Assembly (NCBI GenBank): GCA_024400505.1
Contig: JAKSMP010000022.1
Coordinates: 1-36,719, forward strand
Direction: 5' to 3'
Origin: Bacteroidales bacterium
GTDB taxonomy: Bacteria; Bacteroidota; Bacteroidia; Bacteroidales; P3
Length of the DNA: 36,719 bases
The notes beneath the pieces are model-generated. The model saw nothing but the letters and a program-made list of their open reading frames with translations, was not told the origin of the DNA and did no database searches. Below are positions 10,234 through 20,200 of the stretch, piece by piece. The position numbers and the translations under genes were made by a program. Each line of letters opens with the position of its first letter. The first letter of the stretch is position 1.

Positions 10234-10911
10234 ATGACTATTGAGATTTGTTCCAATTCACGCCAGTCGGCCATTAATGCCCAAGCCGGCGGAGCCGACC
10301 GAATAGAGCTATGCCACAACCTGGAGATAGGTGGCACCACCCCCACGGCCGAAGACATAGCCTACTGTGCCCAACAACTCAAAATACGCACCCATGTGCT
10401 GGTGCGTCCCCGTGGTGGGGATTTCTGCTATTCGCCCGAGGAGTTCGACCTCATCTGCCAACAGGTGGAGATGTGCCGCCAATGCGGTGCTGCCGCTGTG
10501 GTGGTGGGTTTTCTCACCCCCGACGGAATGATTGATGAGGAGAAAACGCGCCATATCGTGTCGCTGGCTGCGCCCATGGAAGTCACGTTCCACCGCGCTT
10601 TCGACGAAATGAAGCAAGCCCCCCTTGAAGCCCTAGAGGCTGTGATCCGCTGTGGATGCCACCGCATCCTCACCTCGGGCTGCCAGCCCAGTGCCGAGCT
10701 GGGCATCCCCACCATCAAGCAGCTGGTGGACCATGCGGGTGGACGCATCACAATCCTGGCTGGTGCCGGGGTAACGCCGCTGAATGCCTCACGTATCCTC
10801 AGCCAGACGGGGGCCAGCGAGATTCACGGTTCCTGCAAAGAGACTCTCCCCGATGGTTCTTTCCAAACCAGTACCAAAATCGTACAACAATTAATTGAAA
10901 GCATTAAATAA
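10234..10911 (+). CDS. cutC: CutC family protein (copper homeostasis protein/TIM barrel)
   Basis: This is a cytoplasmic TIM-barrel protein of 225 residues. CutC has been linked to copper tolerance, but its biochemical activity remains uncertain, so only the family call is firm. It begins MTIEICSNS and carries the family signatures: ADRIELC (21-27), GGTTP (33-37), VRPRGGDF (57-64), FHRAFD (119-124), ILTSG (145-149), GAGV (177-180) and EIHGS (196-200). I chose the ATG at 10234 rather than the upstream frame extension because homologues start here and because it lies 7 nt after the lpxK stop. An AAAGGA sequence at 10225-10230 could serve as ribosome binding site. The next gene starts 3 nt after its stop. 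Confidence 0.94.
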   Translation: MTIEICSNSRQSAINAQAGGADRIELCHNLEIGGTTPTAEDIAYCAQQLKIRTHVLVRPRGGDFCYSPEEFDLICQQVEMCRQCGAAAVVVGFLTPDGMIDEEKTRHIVSLAAPMEVTFHRAFDEMKQAPLEALEAVIRCGCHRILTSGCQPSAELGIPTIKQLVDHAGGRITILAGAGVTPLNASRILSQTGASEIHGSCKETLPDGSFQTSTKIVQQLIESIK

Positions 10912-10914
10912 CCA

Positions 10915-13542
10915 ATGAAACGGATTCACTATTTTATCCTTGTCGCCGCCCTGCTCACCCTGGTGGGCTGCAACCGCGACCCCCACTTTATCACCAATCG
11001 CACATATCGCAACCAAGTGCATGCCGACTTCCTGCAACGTCAAGAATTGGCTGCCGGCCGTGCCGACGCCCTTTTCTCGGGCATGGACACCCTCAGCCGT
11101 CGCGACAGAGAAGCGTTGGAGTTTCTCTACGCCTATATGCCTTACAGCGACCTGGCCGATTACGACTATACCTTCTACCTCCAGCAAGTGCGCACCGCAT
11201 TTGAAGCACGCGAAACATTTAGCTGGGGCAAGTCTATCCCCGAAGATATTTTCCGTCACTTTGTGCTTGTTTATCGTGTCAACAACGAGAACCTTGACAG
11301 TGCCCGCATGGTGATGTTCCGCGAGCTGAAAGAGCGAGTGAAAGACCTCACAATGGAGGAGGCCGCTTTGGAGGTGAACCACTGGTGTCACGAGTATGTG
11401 GCTTACCGAGCTGCCGATGCCCGCACCTCTTCACCCCTGGCCACCATGCGCACCTCGTTGGGCCGTTGCGGCGAAGAGAGCACCTTCACCGTCACCGCCA
11501 TGCGCGCCGTGGGCATCCCTGCCCGCCAGTGCTACACCCCTCGCTGGGCCCACTGCGACGACAACCACGCCTGGGTAGAAGTGTGGGTGGATGGCGAGTG
11601 GAAGTTCCTCGGAGCCTGCGAGCCCGACCCACAGCTCAACATGGGCTGGTTCTCGGTGCCCAGCACCCGCTGCCTGATGGTGCATAGCAAGGCTTTTGGC
11701 CGCTATCACGGCGACGAGGAGGTGGTCAAGGAGACCGGCCTCTACAGCGAGCTCAACCTCCTCAGCCATTATGCACCCACCCAGAAGGTGACCGTCACCG
11801 TCAACAACGCCGATGGCTCCTTGGCCAAGGATGCTCAGGTGAAGTTCAAGATGTATAACTACGCTGAATACTACACCCTTGCCACTATGAATGTGGACGA
11901 ACAGGGCAAAGCCTCCCTCACCACCGGATTGGGCGACCTACTCATCTGGGCCACCGATGGCAAGACTTTTGGCTATTCCAAGATTGATGTCCGTCAACAA
12001 AGCGAAATCGCCATCGTACTGAACCACCACGAGGGCGAAGAATATACCGTGGACATGGACATTGTGCCTCCTGCCGCTGGCGATGCCAAGGTGACCCCTA
12101 CCGACGAGGAGACCAAGGCCAACGAGATAAGAAAACTCCAGGAAGACTCCATCCGCAATGCCTATATGGCCACCTTCCCCACTCAGGAGAATTACCTTCA
12201 GTTAGTTGACAAACACGACTGCGGCGCTGGCATCTTCACAGATGCACAGCTGTGGGAGATTATCCAGAAATCGGAAGGCAACTATGCCGAGGTGATTAAG
12301 TTTATCAATAATTATTTCTGTAGAACAAGGGCATTCGACCACATTTATGACTACTTGAAGTCATATTCTGATAAGGATTTGCGCGATGTACCCGCAGAGA
12401 TGTTCGAAGCTCAGCTTACTGATTTTGACTTTGGTAAAACTACCCAGGCAGGTCGCATCATCGAAGTCTCGTATGATGTCTATAAGCAGGGCATCATGCC
12501 AGCCCGCATCAGCAACGAGCTTATCCGCGACTGGCGCAAGCTCTTAGCCGAAAAACTTCAAGGCATCACCGATGTAGATGTGCTGAAACAGTGGACCATC
12601 CAAAATATTGCTGTGGACGATACCGGCAACTACTACAACTGCCCCATCTCGCCCATGGGTGTCTATCAGTTGCGCCATGCCGATGCACACAGCCGCGACA
12701 TCTTCTTCGTGGCTGCTTGCCGCTCGCTGCTCATCCCTGCTTACCTTGATAATGCAACCAACACTATCTTCATCTACCGCAACAACGCATGGGAGAAACT
12801 GACTTTTGCTGCCGAAACACCCGTACAACCCACCGCCAAACTGACCCTCACATACCAAGGCAGCGACCCCAAAGTGCCGGTGTATTACCCCCACTTTACT
12901 ATCCAAAAGTTTGAGGATGGCGACTTTGTGACTTACGATTTCGAGGACGACCCCCGCATGGCCACATTCCCCGCCACCATCGCCGTGGAGCCCGGCTACT
13001 ACTGCCTCAGCACCGGTCGCCGACTGGATGACTGCAGCGTGCTTTCGCACATGGAATTTTTCAACGTATCCAACGATGGCACCATCACTCGTGAAATTAT
13101 CCTGCGACAGGACACCATGCAGCACCGCGTTTTTGGTCAGCTGGATCCCAATATGCCTATGGGCATGAGCACCCTGGCCGACTATGCTGGCGACAAGGGT
13201 ATGATATTCTGTTTCCTTGGCGACTATCGCGAACCCAGCAAACACTTGATCAAAGAACTCCAATCACTCCAGAAAGACTACAAACAGTGGGGCGGCATGA
13301 TTCACATGGTGGCACCTGCCAGTGCACAGGCTCCCAGTTTCAACTTGGTGAATACCGACTACGACATCAGCCAACCTGGCAACGAACTGGAGAAACAAGT
13401 GATCAAAGCCTTGGCCCTCGACCTTCGCGGCGACTACCCCTTGGTGGCACTGGTCAACAACCGAGGCGAAATCATGTTCTTCAATCATGGCTATCGTATC
13501 GGCCTTGCCGAGATGATGCTCAAGAAAACAACAAACATTTAA
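10915..13542 (+). CDS. Transglutaminase-like lipoprotein with C-terminal thioredoxin-like domain
   Basis: The 875-residue protein starts with a lipoprotein signal (LLTLVGC, Cys19), so it is probably anchored in the outer or inner membrane facing the periplasm. The transglutaminase/protease-like core has a visible catalytic triad: Cys185 in GRCGEES, His218 in DNHAWVEVW, and an acidic residue near 236-238 in CEPDP. Beta-sandwich segments follow at about 289-390 and 660-740. The C-terminal 130 residues look like a thioredoxin/peroxiredoxin fold (IFCFLGDY, YPLVALVNNRGEI) but lack the CxxC pair, so redox activity is unlikely. Members of this family in Bacteroidales are usually of unknown substrate; cleavage or remodelling of peptides or glycopeptides is possible. 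It is the last gene of the lpxK operon and is followed by a strong hairpin terminator. Confidence 0.85.
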   Translation: MKRIHYFILVAALLTLVGCNRDPHFITNRTYRNQVHADFLQRQELAAGRADALFSGMDTLSRRDREALEFLYAYMPYSDLADYDYTFYLQQVRTAFEARETFSWGKSIPEDIFRHFVLVYRVNNENLDSARMVMFRELKERVKDLTMEEAALEVNHWCHEYVAYRAADARTSSPLATMRTSLGRCGEESTFTVTAMRAVGIPARQCYTPRWAHCDDNHAWVEVWVDGEWKFLGACEPDPQLNMGWFSVPSTRCLMVHSKAFGRYHGDEEVVKETGLYSELNLLSHYAPTQKVTVTVNNADGSLAKDAQVKFKMYNYAEYYTLATMNVDEQGKASLTTGLGDLLIWATDGKTFGYSKIDVRQQSEIAIVLNHHEGEEYTVDMDIVPPAAGDAKVTPTDEETKANEIRKLQEDSIRNAYMATFPTQENYLQLVDKHDCGAGIFTDAQLWEIIQKSEGNYAEVIKFINNYFCRTRAFDHIYDYLKSYSDKDLRDVPAEMFEAQLTDFDFGKTTQAGRIIEVSYDVYKQGIMPARISNELIRDWRKLLAEKLQGITDVDVLKQWTIQNIAVDDTGNYYNCPISPMGVYQLRHADAHSRDIFFVAACRSLLIPAYLDNATNTIFIYRNNAWEKLTFAAETPVQPTAKLTLTYQGSDPKVPVYYPHFTIQKFEDGDFVTYDFEDDPRMATFPATIAVEPGYYCLSTGRRLDDCSVLSHMEFFNVSNDGTITREIILRQDTMQHRVFGQLDPNMPMGMSTLADYAGDKGMIFCFLGDYREPSKHLIKELQSLQKDYKQWGGMIHMVAPASAQAPSFNLVNTDYDISQPGNELEKQVIKALALDLRGDYPLVALVNNRGEIMFFNHGYRIGLAEMMLKKTTNI

Positions 13543-13559
13543 TATTATTTGCACAAAAG

Positions 13560-13590
13560 AAAAAGGATGACTATGCCATAGTCATCCTTT
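13560..13590 (+). terminator. Rho-independent terminator of the lpxK operon
   Basis: A perfect GGATGACTA/TAGTCATCC stem with a 5-nt loop is flanked by A-runs on the left and an eight-T run on the right, 20 nt after the transglutaminase gene stop. Confidence 0.9.
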
Positions 13591-13714
13591 TTTTATTCAA
13601 CAAAAAGGCGAAAATTGTCAAGCGAATTGGCAAACCCGCCACCCACATGACAAGTATTTTAGTTTAACCAAGGAAAAAGTGACAAGCGATTTCAGGAAAA
13701 GACATCGTTGTTCC

Positions 13715-13786
13715 TTCGATGCCGCTTCGATGATCCTTCGATGATCCTTCGATGATCCTTCGATGATCCTTCGATGGGCTTCGATG
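13715..13786. repeat. 11-bp tandem repeat array (TTCGATGATCC)
   Basis: Four perfect head-to-tail copies of TTCGATGATCC occupy 13726-13769. A variant copy precedes them (TTCGATGCCGC, 13715-13725) and two shorter variants follow (13770-13779 and 13780-13786). TTCGAT cores in the opposite orientation lie at about 13799-13805 and 13843-13850. Every perfect unit contains a GATC. Confidence 0.9.
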
Positions 13787-14000
13787 AAAAGGTATTTGGA
13801 TCGAAGAAGGAGCCTAGTGGCATAGAATAATCATCCTTCCTGCATCGAAGCAGCTCCCTAGGAGGAATCTAGCCTCTTGCCTACCGAATCAAACAACCAT
13901 CAATTATACAACCAAGATTGATGCTTTTCTCAACGGTGATGGTATTTCCGCTAGCCCATAAATAGTGCTACAGGGACCCCCTATAGTTCGCAGTCACAGA

Positions 14001-14054
14001 CCATATATCTCACGACGAGCAACCATATATCTGCTGACTGTAAACCATATATCT
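14001..14054. repeat. Three CCATATATCT boxes with exact 22-bp spacing
   Basis: CCATATATCT occurs at 14001-14010, 14023-14032 and 14045-14054, each start 22 bp from the next (two DNA helical turns). Downstream of copies two and three the match extends to CCATATATCTGCT. The regular phasing resembles a protein-binding iteron or operator cluster. Confidence 0.8.
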
Positions 14055-14174
14055 GCTTGGGAAAAACTGCAAAACCAACTTGGGGCGACAACATAAGAAA
14101 CAATTTTACCTAGCCATACAACTAAGGACCAACTACTTAGAACACACAAACAGAAACCTCACTTATAACAAAGA

Positions 14175-14209
14175 AATAGGGCGAGAATCAAAACGATTCT
14201 CGCCCTATT
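14175..14209 (-). terminator. Terminator of the 2163-residue surface protein gene
   Basis: A perfect 15-bp inverted repeat (14175-14189 with 14195-14209, loop 5 nt, GC-rich core GGGCGAGAATC) lies 20 nt beyond the stop codon at 14230. It is followed on the minus strand by a T-rich stretch. Confidence 0.85.
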
Positions 14210-14229
14210 ATCAGTGGGTCAATTACACC

Positions 14230-17200
14230 CTATCGGACGATGAGTTTCTTGACGGTGTTGATGCTTGGAGATACTACACGCACATAGTAGGCTCCTTGTG
14301 AGAGCTGCGAGGTGGGCAATACGACATGTTCGGTGCCAGCAGGCATCTGATGGGTGATGACTGTGCGTCCAGCAAGATCCACTACAGTGATGGTCACTGT
14401 TCCATCGGCGGATGGGAGGGAGAGCTCAACATCGCCCGAAGTGGGATTGGGGAAGAGTTGCACGCGGAAATCGTCGGTGGCAGAATGGATGGCACTATAG
14501 GGGGTGACAACACGAACTGCGTTGGACCAGTGCTCACTCATAAAGTTGTCGCCACACTTAGCACGAACATAGATGTCGTAATCGGTCTCGCCGCAAAGTT
14601 GGTCGAGGCGATAGGGATGGTGGTCGGTGAAGATGGAGAATCCCTCGCCAAGGTTGAAGCCATGGGGACCCCAAGAGACTTCCCATTCCTCGGCACGGCC
14701 ACCCTCTACCCAATCAAGGACCACACTGTTGCCTTGGAGATCGGAGTAAGTGAGGTCGGTGACATCGGGGCAAAAGTCGGTAGTGAAGGAGATGGTGTCG
14801 CTCCACTCACTGGGATCGTCGAAGTTTTGACAAGTGGCCTGCACCGCAGCATAATAAGTGGTGGCAGCGGAAAGGTTGTTGACCGAGGCATGTGCGCCAT
14901 AGGCGTTGACCACTTTGTCGTAGGCAGTGTTGAAGACATGGAGACGATAGCTAATATTGTTCTCTTCGGGATTCCAATAGAGTGTGGCCTTCTTGTTGGT
15001 GACTTCGGTGAGACGAAGACCCATGGGCGAAAGGCAAGGAACGTCGCTGGGGTTGAATGTGCCGAGAGCATAGTTGGAGATATCGGCAGAGTCGCAGTAC
15101 TGACGCACACGATAGACATACTCAGTATTGGGATAGGCGTTGTCGATAACGAAGAAGGTGTCGGTGAGTGTGATGTTGTTTACAATCCATGACGAGGTGG
15201 CCTCACGGCGATAGCTGAGTTGGTAGCGCTCGCCAGTATTGTACCAACGGAGAGTGACACTAGCCGGACGAATGATGGGTGCACGCAGGATAGGATTAGG
15301 ACAACTATTGGCAGGGCAGAACTCGAATTTGAGTTGATTGCGCATGCTGAGGGAAGTTCTGGATCCAGAGAACTGAGAGAGCGCAGTAGCCGAAGAAGCA
15401 TCGGGGTTGTCGCTATCAGAGTAGTAAGAAATGGCAGTAATGTCGTTGGTTTGGTCCACTTGGAATCGATAGGCATCACCATTGTAGGATCCGCTATTGT
15501 CATCAACAGCTATCACGAGGTTGGAATGGCCATCATACTCAAATGGATAGTTGAAGTTGATACGATTCCACCCCTGAGTGCACGAGAGAGAACCCGTGTA
15601 AACGAGCTGGAAAGTGGCAGGATCGACAAAGTCGCTGACCGATGAGAAGGATGATAGCGTGGTGTGAGCCACATAGATGGAACAGGAAGTCTTGGCTGAG
15701 TTGGCAGCTGTGTGTGCATACTTGAAAGAGAGTGCAACCAACTGACCCGAGCCATGTATTTCACTGCCAGGAATGATCTGCTGGGAGTAGGAGTAGCGAT
15801 AGTAGTTGGACACCGGCAGATTGACATTGGTGAGGGAGTTGGAGGATGCAAGCGAATCAATTGTTCCGCCGTTGCAAGCAAGGGTATTGAACGAGAAAGC
15901 ATCGGAGATACGAGAGCTATCTTCGCTGCTGCACACGCGGCGAACCTGAATGGTGTATCGGGTGTCGGGATCGAGATCGGAGAGGTGGATGGAGTTGGTG
16001 GTGGTAGTCTGGTTGGAGACAATGGTACCTTGGTTGCGGCAAATCACACGATAATTAGCATTGGGATCGCCAAACCATGCCACATCTGCAAAGACATTGC
16101 CCAAGCGCGCCACTCGAAGGTTGGTGGGTGCAGGACACTGAACATAGTCGATGCTGATGTCATCCACTGCGCCGGGTTGTCCCACCACAGCTTCGGTACC
16201 AGTGGCTTGATTGAACCAGAAGAATACCAAGCGATGAACACCGCCAATGGAATCAATGGTGTAGGTATAAGTGTTCCAGTTGGTGTTGACATGGACAATG
16301 GCCATGTAGGAAATTTCCTGAATGCTGCCCCATGGGGAAGTGATGCCTTGGTTGGAGGCTACCACGGGAGCATCGGAATCGACCATGAACACAGCCAAAC
16401 CATCATAGCCAGCAGTGGTGGTGCCACCTGCTTTTGCACGGAAGGTGATGCGAACAGCGGTATCGGCAGCACCAAAATCAATGTCGCGGTAAGCAGCAGC
16501 GTTGACAATCTGATTGTAATTGGTGCTATTGGTGCGACCTGTATCGGCCGAGATGAACATGCTGTAGCGGCCAGTGGCATCAAATCCATTGGTGCCGTTG
16601 CCGGCAGCAGTATCGCGATACCAGTTGATGGATGGATAGTTGGTATTGGTCTGCCAATTGGTCCACTCGTTGGATGTTTCAAAATCGTAGAAATAAGGCA
16701 CGGTGGCAGGAACCTGCATGGTGGAGAACTGGCAAGAAGCTACAGCCCACTCTGAGGTGTCGGACTCGGAACAGATATTGCGCACGATGAACTCATACGG
16801 AGTGGCGGGTTGGAGACCCGTGACAACGAGAGGATTGCTGGTGGTGGTAAGCAGTGTGCCAGTGCCACGCACAAAGCCTGCAGGGCCGTATTCTACTTGA
16901 TAAGCGATGGGATACTCGCGGTCGGCCCAAGTAAGGGTGGCAGAGGTGGTGGCAATATTGCGAGCAGAAAGGCGATTGGGCGATTGGCAGCTGGGCAACA
17001 AATCCACAACCACACGAGAAATATTGAATGTATTATAATAAATGGTGGCGCCAGTGGCACTAGTGCCCAAGGTGGACACAAAGGTGATGTAGCGGCCAGC
17101 ACCGACTAATGAGGCGAAAGAGGCCTCATAGGTGGTGGGAGTAGAGGTGACTTGAATGGTGTCGGCAGGAATGAATGTTGAGAGGTCGCCAGGGGTAGAG

Positions 17201-20200
17201 CATACGCCCACAATCACCTGATGGGTATAAGAGGTGCTGGTGGTGGCAGGTGCCCAAGCATCAAAATAGACATGCAACGTCTCAATAGGATAGGAAAGAC
17301 TGTCAACCTCGGGGAGTGAAGCATAGGTGGGAGTGGTAGAATAGCTATAGAAGTAGAGGTGGCGATCAGTGACAGAGCCCTGGTCGTTGGTGACATTCTG
17401 GATATAGGGGTAGGAAGAATAGCCACCGCAGGTCCAACAGTCGGGGCGCACGCCAGTACCGGCACCCCAACTCATGAAGTCCTCGGTATAGGGGAGAGAA
17501 TCAATGGCGGAGCAAAGCGTGCTGAAGGACTGGACGAAAGACCAGTTGGAGGTGTCGAAAACCGAGCAGAAAGCACGCACATAAACGTCGTAGCGGCTGG
17601 AGTGGGCAAGGCCATACAGACTGACACTATCCTCATTGAGCACAAATAACGAGACTCCTTCGCCACGATTGAAGCCTGATGGTCCATACTCAATCTCAAA
17701 AGAGGAGGCTGCAGTATCAACCCAATGGACTGTGGCACTAGTGGGAGTGATGGTGCTGAAGGTGACATCAGTGGGACGAGGACAAGCTGAGGTGTGCTCA
17801 ACTAAGAGGTCATCGAGATAGAGATAATTGCTACCGCTGACAGCCAAAGCGATGTACTGTCCTTGGCCCGTGTATGCGGTTAGAGGCACTTCATAACGGT
17901 CCCATCTGCTGGTGGCAGTGGTGGTGATGGTGGCCAAACTGGTGAAGGTGCTATAGTCTTCGGGGTTGGTCATGGCACCGACCTCAAGCGTGCGGTTGGC
18001 AGAAGTGGCGTAAAGCGAGAAACTGACAGAAAGCGTATTGAGACTATCGGCCATGGCAGGAAGTGCCAAATAGCTGTAGTATGAGCTACCAGGAGCATAC
18101 ATATACATGGATTTTGAGCCACTGCTAGCATAGCTTGAAGAGAGATAGGGGTAGCTGCTGCTAGTGTAGTTGCTACCGCGATGCCAACAGCTGGTGATGG
18201 GGGAACCCGAAGTGGATGCTGCTACAAAGTTCTCGAAATCCTCGGAGAATGGAAGGTCGGTGAGTGGCACACAAGAAGTGGTGGCCTGAACTATGGCAGC
18301 AATGCTGTCGCCACCGCAGTCGGGGGTCACACGGAAATAATAGGTGCGCATGGGGATAAGCTCAGCAAAGGTGAAGGCACGGTCGGTAATGCCGGTGGCA
18401 GCAGAGATCCAGAGGGTGTCGGAATCCATGCGGTAATCAAGATCCCACGAGGTCTCGTTAAATCCAGGAGCCCACATGATGGAGACACTATCGGAAAGCA
18501 CTTGGGTGACTACCACATTGGGCATGGCGCAAGTGGCAGTTGTGTCGCAAGGACGGATGAAACTAATGTTGGGGCGGTAAGTGCTCACACCAGTGCTGCT
18601 GTAGTTGGTGGTGTAGTTGGATGTGGTGTAGGCCGTACCATCTTTGTAGGCCCAAGTGGTGCGGTTGGTGCCGCAGCTGGTGCTATAGGCATAGAAACCA
18701 GAGCTGCTATGGCTAGCACCTGCAGGTTGGTTGACAAAAGAGGTGACAACCACATTGGAAACACCATCCCAGATGAAGGGGGTATTGAAATAATATTCAA
18801 TAGTGCCCACATCGGTGGTGTGACGAGGTCCACGGTAATATTCGGTAAGACAGCTAGCAATTGGAGAATAGCCGGAGAAGGAGTTGACAGAGGTCTGACC
18901 CATGTGGATAACCAATTCTTTCTCGTAGCTGCCAGCGGTATTCCAAGTGTAGGTAATGCCATTGATGGGACCAGCAGTGAGGCCCATGGCGTTGAGGTCG
19001 GCAGGAGTGTAGATGCTTTGACAGAAAGTGTTGCCCCAAGAGGAGTTGACGGGAACACTGGTGGTGAGACTAGTGCCATTGCCCGACTGGGGGGTGACGC
19101 CACCTGCCAAACAGCGGGTGAAGAATGAGGCAGAATCGCCAGCAATAGTGTCGGTGCCACAGATGCTGCACACATAAGCCGTGTAATGGGTTGTGGGGTT
19201 AAGACCCGAGAAGAAATAACTGAGTTGGCTGGTGGTGTCGATGAAAAGGGGCTCAGAAGCATCGTCGTTGCGCAACGTCACTACATAATAAGCCGGATAG
19301 GAATTGGCACCAACCAAATCCCAACTAAAGAGTGCCGAAGCTCCCATGACGTTGGAAACCTCAACCGCATTGATATAGCGGCATGTGGGGGCAGCTACAC
19401 AGCTAACGCTGAGTTCGAAGCCGGCATTATTGACGCTACCATCGGACGTGAAGCGAATGGTAAGCGGACCTGAAGCGGAACGAATAGTAGGAACGATTTG
19501 ACTGGTACCCTGACCTTGATAAAGGAGTGCGCCAGATGCTGATGCACCATCGTAGATATAGAGATGGTCGCAGCAGCTCTCGGTGTTAAGGATGCCGCTG
19601 ATGAGAACAATGCTATCGGGGCTGGAAGGATAGATGACCAAAGTGGCATTGGCATTGTGGGAATAGTTGCCAGCAGGGCCACCATCGTCGTAAATCATGC
19701 CGCCACAAGCATGGATGCTATAGCTGCCAGTTGTCGGCAAATTATAGGCACCCGGGGTGACTTGGATGGGACCTTCCCAACCGCTGAACTCTGTGCCGCA
19801 ATCGGTACGGAGGTAAACATCATAAACGCCACCAGCCAACATGGAGGTGCAGACGTAAAAGGTGTCGGAAACAAACTCGATATGCAGCATGCTGTCGATG
19901 GGCGTGCCCACTGTATCAAAACGGAGTTCCCATGAGCCTGTGCCCATAGCAGGAGTCCAAACGAAAGCGACGCTATCGGGTTGGGAGAAAGACGTGCATG
20001 TGAAATCGATGGGGCGTAAGCAGTAGTTTTCAATACGGAGGAAGCTGACAGTAAGTCCGGGGGCAGGCACATTGGTGCCACCCAAAGACAAAGGTGATGC
20101 CACCATGCTGGGCACAAGGGACGACCATGGACCAGCTGCAGAAAGCACATGATTTCCGGTTTGCTCGCCCAAGAAAACATAGGCTTGGGCATTGCTGGAA

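Larger units (their letters stand above)
13591..14174. other. Repeat-bearing intergenic region without a gene
   Basis: About 580 bases lie between two terminators. They contain the 11-bp repeat array (13715-13786) and the three 22-bp-spaced boxes (14001-14054), and I find no credible coding sequence. Both flanking genes read towards this region, so it is not an obvious promoter region for either. Confidence 0.7.

Noticed and set aside
13715-14054. CRISPR array
   Set aside because: The repeats are only 10-11 bp. The 11-bp copies have no spacers, the 22-bp phased boxes number only three, and no cas gene is present.
14080-14301. 73-codon plus-strand ORF near the end of the 2163-residue gene
   Set aside because: It runs straight through the 15-bp terminator hairpin and then antisense to the conserved T9SS domain.
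14326-19935. Plus-strand frames of 100-350 codons (for example 15712-16755 and 18181-19128)
   Set aside because: They lie opposite the complete CUB/FN3/T9SS gene and arise from its codon use.
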